Shown: piece by piece, positions 14,650 through 19,846 of the stretch
How positions within the stretch are numbered: the first letter of the stretch is position 1
Layout of the letters: each line of letters opens with the position of its first letter
From: a bacterium UBP17_UBA6191
GTDB taxonomy: Bacteria > Muiribacteriota > UBA6191
DNA length: 27,140 nucleotides
Direction: 5' to 3'
Assembly: GCA_002422125.1 (NCBI GenBank)
Contig: DITF01000277.1
Coordinates: forward strand, 1-27,140
The notes under the pieces: generated by a model
Told to the model about the DNA's origin: nothing
Databases searched by the model: none
The model's input: only the letters and a program-made list of their open reading frames with translations
Program-made: the position numbers and the translations under genes

Positions 14650-14666
14650 TTAACAATTTTTGTTAA
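14650..14666. promoter_or_regulatory. Perfect AT-rich palindrome between divergent genes
   Basis: TTAACAATTTTTGTTAA has 7-base arms around TTT. It is placed between the exported orphan gene (-) and the membrane-TPR gene (+), where a shared operator would be expected. No regulator can be named. Confidence 0.45.
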
Positions 14667-14678
14667 TAAGTCGTGGTT

Positions 14679-14708
14679 TTGCATTCACAGATTCGTTAGG
14701 GTTATACT
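14679..14708 (+). promoter_or_regulatory. Promoter of the membrane-TPR gene, leaderless
   Basis: TTGCAT (14679-14684), 18 bp, TATACT (14703-14708). The ATG at 14715 follows after 6 bases and there is no Shine-Dalgarno. Confidence 0.5.
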
Positions 14709-14714
14709 AAATGG

Positions 14715-15797
14715 ATGCTGTACGAAGGACCACATTCCAGCCCCCAGGATTATTTTAAGACGGTTCTGGTTCATCTTTTGCTGGTGTCCTTGTACTCACT
14801 TCTGTATCAAGGGGCATTTTTACTGATTTATCCCCCAACCTGCCTGTTTTTTATTGGGTTGTGTCTGCTTTTATCCACCATGCACCGCAGGGCTCATCGA
14901 CTAATCCAGGCCACTTATGTAGGGGAGTGGTTTTTGGTGCAAATCTGGCTTCAGCCGCTTTTGTTCATGGGGATTTTGGTGGCAGCCTCACTTTGTGTCA
15001 TGTCTTTAGCCGAAGCCTCGGGGCAGGCCTCGGTATTTCGGCAGATATTCCAGTTGCCTGTGGATGTATTCACAAGCTTTCTTTATATCTTTTTTCTTAT
15101 GATCTTTAGTAGTGGAACCTATCTTTTTGCCGAGAGTTTTTGTGCCTATTTAATGCATTTGAAGCCAGGACATCTAGGCAGAAGATCAAGAATTGTGGCT
15201 CGTTTGACCCTAGTTGCTTTTGTGTTTCTGGCTGTAACTGGCCTCTGGATTATTTTTGCTCACAGGGCCAGCAATCTGGCCTATATGCAAGCCATGGTCT
15301 ATGAAAATTTTCAGAAACCAAGGGAGGCATTAAAATGCTACAGTCAGGTTCCAATTTCTGAGGAGAGGTTGTATCAAAGTGCCAGATTCAGAATGGCGCG
15401 CCTTGAGCTTTTGCGCTTTCGGGATTACAAACTGGCTTTAAAACATTTTTCAGAAGTCATCGCAATTATAGACTCCCCTTTAAGGGATGAGGCAATTTTA
15501 CAGAGTATGTTTTGCGCTTATAATCTTGAAGGTAAGGTCGAGGAGTTGGAACAATACTTTAAATTGCTTTGGGATATGGGGTCACATTTACGCGATGAGG
15601 CCGGTTTTTTATTGGCCCAAAAGCTGGTTTTAGAAAACCGCTATCAGGAGGCAGAATCCATTTATTTAAGGCTCAAGGATTTACCGTTCTGGAATTTTAC
15701 GGTTCAATCTTGGCTAAACACGGAAAGGCGCAGGTTTTCACCAACGGCATTTAGGGCCAAACAGGAACTGGAAAATCTTCGAGTTACAAAGCTGTGA
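14715..15797 (+). CDS. Polytopic membrane protein with C-terminal TPR-like region
   Basis: The 360-residue protein has about five membrane helices in its first 185 residues (for example VHLLLVSLYSLLYQGAFLLI, WFLVQIWLQPLLFMGILVAA, FTSFLYIFFLMIFSSGTYLF and TLVAFVFLAVTGLWIIF). The last 170 residues are helical repeats like TPRs (VYENFQKPREALKCYSQVPI, MARLELLRFRDYKLALKHFS, KLVLENRYQEAESIYLRLKD). It is therefore an inner-membrane protein with a large, probably scaffold-like, soluble tail. I do not recognise the family. It overlaps the convergent glycosyltransferase gene by 14 bp at the 3' end. A link to the glycosyltransferase is possible but not shown. The start has no Shine-Dalgarno but a -10 six bases upstream. 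Confidence 0.72.
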   Translation: MLYEGPHSSPQDYFKTVLVHLLLVSLYSLLYQGAFLLIYPPTCLFFIGLCLLLSTMHRRAHRLIQATYVGEWFLVQIWLQPLLFMGILVAASLCVMSLAEASGQASVFRQIFQLPVDVFTSFLYIFFLMIFSSGTYLFAESFCAYLMHLKPGHLGRRSRIVARLTLVAFVFLAVTGLWIIFAHRASNLAYMQAMVYENFQKPREALKCYSQVPISEERLYQSARFRMARLELLRFRDYKLALKHFSEVIAIIDSPLRDEAILQSMFCAYNLEGKVEELEQYFKLLWDMGSHLRDEAGFLLAQKLVLENRYQEAESIYLRLKDLPFWNFTVQSWLNTERRRFSPTAFRAKQELENLRVTKL

Positions 15798-16770
15798 GTA
15801 AGTCCTCAATTTTGTAGCGGTAGTATGTGCCTAGTTGTTGCCGTTTGGCTGTGCGTTTGGGATGTTCTTCCGCATCCGACAACCAGTCATACTTTTGATC
15901 CCATCCGTATTGATTGCTGATTTGAGCCAGGTGTTTAACATAGGGGCCGTATATATACTGCAAAACGGTTTGAGGCAGGACATAATAATAAAGGCAAAGA
16001 TCGACCATGGAATCATAAAACAGTTTTAAGCCGTGAAAATGATAATAAATGGCCGGAACCGCCGAGCTTCCCAAGACATGTACCATGGGAGTCTTCTCAA
16101 TTTGGCTGATGTGAATATCTTTACTATTCCAAGGAGCCATACCTTCTCCAGGGTGTGTTGGGATATAGGCTGAAATCTGGCATTCATCTTCTATATAATC
16201 AAGGTATTTTTGATCTCCAAATCGCTTCGGTTCTACCCGATTAAAACACCAGTCCGCACACTTTTCCTTCCACCAGTTTAAGGCCAGTTTTCCAGCGTTT
16301 GAGTTATCAAATCCATTAAACTGAACACAATAAATCCCACTATTTTTTGATTGATCATATTCAGGAAGGTAACGGTGCCTAGATAACATCAATGGTTGCT
16401 CCAAAGGCCATTGTTTGAGAATTTTATCAGGATCAGAAAAAAAATAGGTGTCGGCATCCAGATAGATTACCCGTTTAAAAGAGCTGGTCTTGAATACATA
16501 CTCAATCAGAAATGGGGTACAGGTCCAGCAGAATTCCCCAACTCCTCTTTCCTTTTGAATCTGAGTAAGTCGGGAGTCCAAAAATTTTTCCAGCGGTATT
16601 GCCTGAATCTGAGGCAAGTTTAAATCACAAAGCACCTTGTAAGTTTCTGTATCCATACACAAGACATATATCGGATTTTGGCTTTGAGTTGCCCTTAGTG
16701 ATTCAATTAGGGCAATGCCCCGTATCAGGTAGAGTGAGTTAAAGAGGGTACAGAAAGCATATTCTGCCAT
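15784..16770 (-). CDS. GT8-like glycosyltransferase
   Basis: This 328-residue protein has the fold signs of GT-A glycosyltransferases: AFCTLFNSLYLIRGIALIES at the N-terminus for nucleotide binding, FCWTCTPFLIEYVF, and the metal-binding DxD in VIYLDADTYFFSD (Asp105, Asp107). Later, FGDQKYLD and YYHFHGLKLF fit the acceptor and C-terminal His parts of family-8-type enzymes. Such enzymes transfer a sugar from a nucleotide sugar using Mn2+ or Mg2+; donor and acceptor cannot be read. There is no signal peptide, so it should act in the cytosol, perhaps on envelope glycans. The ATG at 16770 has GGGAG 6-7 bases upstream. It overlaps the 3' end of the ankyrin gene by 46 bp and the convergent membrane-TPR gene by 14 bp. 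Confidence 0.82.
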   Translation of the reverse strand: MAEYAFCTLFNSLYLIRGIALIESLRATQSQNPIYVLCMDTETYKVLCDLNLPQIQAIPLEKFLDSRLTQIQKERGVGEFCWTCTPFLIEYVFKTSSFKRVIYLDADTYFFSDPDKILKQWPLEQPLMLSRHRYLPEYDQSKNSGIYCVQFNGFDNSNAGKLALNWWKEKCADWCFNRVEPKRFGDQKYLDYIEDECQISAYIPTHPGEGMAPWNSKDIHISQIEKTPMVHVLGSSAVPAIYYHFHGLKLFYDSMVDLCLYYYVLPQTVLQYIYGPYVKHLAQISNQYGWDQKYDWLSDAEEHPKRTAKRQQLGTYYRYKIEDLLTAL

Positions 16771-17555
16771 AGTTGCTCCCAGTCAGAGGTTTTTGGAGCC
16801 AGTTCATGGGCCAGTTTGGCGTTTAAATCTTTTTTATGGGGATACAGTCCCTCACATATCAAAAATCGGGCCGCTGCAAGATTGTCAGTGAGGCAGGCTT
16901 TGTGTAAAGCACTGTGATCACAAAAGGTCACAGAATTAAGTGGGTGTCCCTTATCAAGCAAAAGCTGAGCCAGATTATCCAGGTTTTTTTCCACAGCCAG
17001 ACAGAATAAATTGTCCAGCTCTTCTTCTAGGTTGGTGGGGTCCCAGCCGGTTTGTAGCTTAAAGATTAACTCGTCTTCTGTATCCTCGTAGCTAAAGTTC
17101 TCACCATAGGGTGGTACTTCGGGAAGATTCTTTTCAAGCGCTAGTCCATGATCTTCCAGATAGATTTTATGTCGGTGGCAATAGCGATAACCAAGCATCA
17201 TGCCAGTGTCATTGGAGTGCTGGAATAAAAAAGAGACTCCTTCAAAAACCCATTTGGGATTATGCTGCTTCAGGCCAGCTCCACATAGAGCCAGGGCAAA
17301 GTCTGAGCCGAATCGGTAAAGTTTGTGTTGATTCAGAATACTGAGGGTCTGAGAAATGCAGTCTATGCGTTGTGAGGCGCTTTTATCTCGGATGCTTTGG
17401 TTCCAGGCATGTCTACCCCAAGCTGAGGCCACTCGTCCCTGACCTTGGGAAGCATTCGTCTTTACAGCTTCAAGACAAAACAAAATCGCCTGTCTGGGAG
17501 TTTTGAAATAAAGTGATTTTATCTCGTCTAATTCAAGAATACCTTGCCAAGTCAT
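16725..17555 (-). CDS. Ankyrin-repeat protein, cytosolic
   Basis: The protein is 276 residues from the ATG at 17555 (MTWQGILELDEIKSLYFKTP); a TTG further up is possible. The last 90 residues hold ankyrin-like repeats: DNLFCLAVEKNLDNLAQLLL with DKGHPLNSVT, then SALHKACLTDNLAAARFLIC with EGLYPHKKDLNAKLAHELA. The first 170 residues are helical and unassigned. Ankyrin repeats bind proteins. No signal peptide or membrane helix is visible. It runs into the glycosyltransferase gene with a 46-bp overlap, so both are co-transcribed and may form a unit. The start has an extended -10 (TGATACAAT) 8 bases upstream and no Shine-Dalgarno, and is divergent from the orphan at 17580. Confidence 0.72.
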   Translation of the reverse strand: MTWQGILELDEIKSLYFKTPRQAILFCLEAVKTNASQGQGRVASAWGRHAWNQSIRDKSASQRIDCISQTLSILNQHKLYRFGSDFALALCGAGLKQHNPKWVFEGVSFLFQHSNDTGMMLGYRYCHRHKIYLEDHGLALEKNLPEVPPYGENFSYEDTEDELIFKLQTGWDPTNLEEELDNLFCLAVEKNLDNLAQLLLDKGHPLNSVTFCDHSALHKACLTDNLAAARFLICEGLYPHKKDLNAKLAHELAPKTSDWEQLWQNMLSVPSLTHST

Positions 17556-17573
17556 AGGCAAAAATTGTATCAA
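17544..17573. promoter_or_regulatory. Divergent promoters with overlapping -10 elements
   Basis: For the minus gene (ATG 17555), TACAAT is at 17569-17564 with a TGA extension. For the plus gene (ATG 17580), TATCAA is at 17568-17573 with -35 TTGCCA at 17544-17549 (18-bp spacer). The two -10 elements share two bases, so only one polymerase should bind at a time. Both would give leaderless mRNAs. Confidence 0.5.
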
Positions 17574-17579
17574 ACTTTT

Positions 17580-18062
17580 ATGCTTCGTGTGGACACAGAA
17601 CGGTTAATTTTCTGGGATGAACATCAATTTGTGCTCTTAAACAGATTTGTTGCCAATCGCTATGAACTGCGCTATTTCACAAGTCTTCTGGGTCTGTTAC
17701 GACACCTGATTGATGATAAGGCCGGGGATAGGGCTCTTAGGGGAAAACTGACTGAAGCCTGTAAGCTTCTAAACACAAGACGCAAGGCCAAGGCCAAAGA
17801 TTTACCCGAGAGCCTAAGCATCATAGAGTTGGGGGGGAAACCACCTGAATATGGCATTGAAGAAAAGATCGAGGGCCGGAAAACTCCTTTGCGTTGGGAT
17901 CTAACCTTAAATGAGGCTGAAATGGAGCCCTATTTATTTGAGTTGGCGGTTAAGTCCTATGCCGGCGCATCCTTTGAACAGTTTTTACGCACCCTGCAGA
18001 AGTTTAAGCCCAAAACCAGCAAGCCTAAAAAAAATGCGGCTAAAACTAATCCCTTTCACTAA
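17580..18062 (+). CDS. Hypothetical protein with basic tail
   Basis: This is a 160-residue protein from the ATG at 17580 (MLRVDTERLIFWDEHQFVLL). The middle is basic (CKLLNTRRKAKAKDL) and an acidic stretch follows (TLNEAEMEPYLFELAVKSYA). The last 25 residues are very Lys-rich (KFKPKTSKPKKNAAKTNPFH), which could contact nucleic acid, though that is only a suggestion from charge. There is no signal peptide or membrane helix, and I do not recognise the family. It lies upstream of the second hybrid kinase but is separated by 126 bases with their own promoter signals. Confidence 0.65.
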   Translation: MLRVDTERLIFWDEHQFVLLNRFVANRYELRYFTSLLGLLRHLIDDKAGDRALRGKLTEACKLLNTRRKAKAKDLPESLSIIELGGKPPEYGIEEKIEGRKTPLRWDLTLNEAEMEPYLFELAVKSYAGASFEQFLRTLQKFKPKTSKPKKNAAKTNPFH

Positions 18063-18125
18063 GGGCAATATGTATGCGTGTAAATTTGCGGCCAAACCTT
18101 TTCCCAAAATATCATACAAGATATA

Positions 18126-18157
18126 CTAGTATAATTTTACTAGATTGCATAGATAAT
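18126..18157 (+). promoter_or_regulatory. Promoter region of the second hybrid kinase with a palindrome
   Basis: CTAGTA (18126-18131) and TACTAG (18138-18143) are perfect arms around TAATTT, and a TATAAT (18130-18135) lies within the palindrome. Further possible -10 hexamers are TATACT (18122-18127) and GATAAT (18152-18157). No strong -35 is visible. Confidence 0.4.
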
Positions 18158-18188
18158 TTACGCGACAGGTGGTCAGGAGAAGAGCCAT

Positions 18189-19766
18189 ATCGACAATCAA
18201 GATATTGTCAATCGAGCCATTCAGTACCGAAAAATTCTGGATGAACATTGTCTGGTTTCGATTACCGATGTCAGTGGAAATATTCTGGATGCCAATACGC
18301 GTTTTTGTGAAGTAACGGGTTTTTCCCGATCCGAGTTAATCGGTCAGAATCACCGTATCATTAAATCCGACCAGCATAGTAAAGACTTTTATCGTGAGAT
18401 GTGGCAGACAATTTCTCATGGGCAGGTATGGTCGGGAGAAATATGTAATCGCCGCAAGGATGGCTCTCTCTACTGGGTTTTCTCTACCATTATGCCGGTT
18501 TTGGATGCCAACCAGAAGATTGCAGCCTATATGGCAGTACGAACTGACATTACCATCATTAAACAACAGGCCCAAAGACTGATTAAACTTCAGGAATATA
18601 CTCAAAAGGCTCTGGAGCGAGAAATTCATGCTATGGCCCTAGTTAGCCATGAGCTAAGAACTCCCATTAGTGGCATCCTTGGTATCACAGATCTACTGCT
18701 GCATGGCGAAAATCTGGACGCGGAGATTCGCGAGGCCTTGTTGATAGTGCAGCAGTCTGGCGAGAGTTTATTGGGTGTGGTCAATGATTTACTAAATTAT
18801 GCCAGACTCAGAAACCATCGGATTCCTATTTTACGCTCGGAGTTTTACCCTTATTTGGCATTTGAAACTGTGTTTGATTGTTATGAGCAGATGGCGGCCT
18901 GTAAGGATCTGGGGTTTTACAGGCATTTGGATGTGGACAAAGATTTGTATTTGGTGGGAGATGTCAGTCTGATGCGTCAGATTTTAAGCAATCTATTAAA
19001 CAATGCCATTCGTTACACAAGCTCTGGGCAGATACACAGCAGTGTGACGGTAGTCCCTTTGGATGGAATGTATAGAATGGACATTATTGTGACGGATACG
19101 GGTTCTGGAATCACCAAGGAAACCCTTGGTCGAGTGCAGGAGTCGTTTACCCAGTCTCTGGATTATGCCCGTCGCCGCTATGGGGGACTTGGTCTTGGTT
19201 TGACCATTTGTCGTGAGCTTGCCATTCAGATGGGTGGGCATTTGGACATTGAGTCTGAAGTGGATAAGGGGACGCGGGTATCGGTTTCGTTTTATTGTCA
19301 TGCCCCCAAGCAAGTGGAGGCACATTCAAAAATGGATTGGGTGAGGTTTTCAAAAAAGCGCGTTTTGTTAATTGATCCGGTGCTGGAATCCAGAAAACAG
19401 ATTATGGAGGCTCTTAGTACGCTTGGTTGTTCTATTGATCTGGCCAATTCAGAAATGGAAGCAATAGCACGATACCAAGCCATGCCCTTTGATTTAATCC
19501 TGATTAACTTAGAATCAGTGGGAGCAGCTTCGGCTCTGATTACATTGCGGCTTCGTGAGTTGGAAAACCGGCTCTTAACCGAAACGGTAATTGTTGGGCT
19601 TGGCAATAAGGCTTTGGAATATGACTCGTATTCTGAAGTTAGAAGGGATCAGGATCTGTGTTTGGAATTGCCCCTTAAAAAGCAGTCTCTACTTGAGGCC
19701 ATTGCCGTGCTATTTGATATAGATCAGCAAAAGCAGTCCCATCTTCCCGATTTTTGTCAGATATAA
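18189..19766 (+). CDS. Hybrid histidine kinase with degenerate receiver and non-standard start codon
   Basis: The protein is about 525 residues if translation begins at the ATC at 18189, which has AGGAGA 8 bases upstream. The frame is open from the TAG at 18150, and it holds no ATG, GTG or TTG before 18399, which lies inside the PAS domain. Domains: PAS (about 8-130, ITDVSGNILDANTRFCEVTG, then CNRRKDGSLYWVFSTIMP), HisKA with His154 in SHELRTPISG, HATPase with SNLLNNAIRYTSSG, DTGSGI and YGGLGLGLT, then a receiver-like domain. In that domain the acidic residues are reduced (VLLIDPVLES), the phospho-acceptor Asp is replaced by Asn (LILINLES, residue 440), and the Lys-Pro near the end is replaced (LELPLKK), so phosphotransfer to it is not expected. 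No membrane helix is visible; it is probably soluble. Confidence 0.8.
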   Translation: MDNQDIVNRAIQYRKILDEHCLVSITDVSGNILDANTRFCEVTGFSRSELIGQNHRIIKSDQHSKDFYREMWQTISHGQVWSGEICNRRKDGSLYWVFSTIMPVLDANQKIAAYMAVRTDITIIKQQAQRLIKLQEYTQKALEREIHAMALVSHELRTPISGILGITDLLLHGENLDAEIREALLIVQQSGESLLGVVNDLLNYARLRNHRIPILRSEFYPYLAFETVFDCYEQMAACKDLGFYRHLDVDKDLYLVGDVSLMRQILSNLLNNAIRYTSSGQIHSSVTVVPLDGMYRMDIIVTDTGSGITKETLGRVQESFTQSLDYARRRYGGLGLGLTICRELAIQMGGHLDIESEVDKGTRVSVSFYCHAPKQVEAHSKMDWVRFSKKRVLLIDPVLESRKQIMEALSTLGCSIDLANSEMEAIARYQAMPFDLILINLESVGAASALITLRLRELENRLLTETVIVGLGNKALEYDSYSEVRRDQDLCLELPLKKQSLLEAIAVLFDIDQQKQSHLPDFCQI

Positions 19767-19846
19767 AAAACCCAAGGATCCAATTCAGACAAATCTGATC
19801 TAGCATGCCGCTTCTCACAGGCCGTTTGGTTTGTTGAGGGTTTTTT
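19765..19846 (+). promoter_or_regulatory. Leader region with a long stem next to the TPR/barrel gene start
   Basis: AAAAAACCC (19765-19773) is perfectly complementary to GGGTTTTTT (19838-19846), which includes part of the GAGGG Shine-Dalgarno and ends at the ATG (19847). Between them is the small hairpin TCAGA-CAAA-TCTGA (19785-19798). If formed, the long stem would hide the ribosome site; it may also be chance. Confidence 0.3.
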
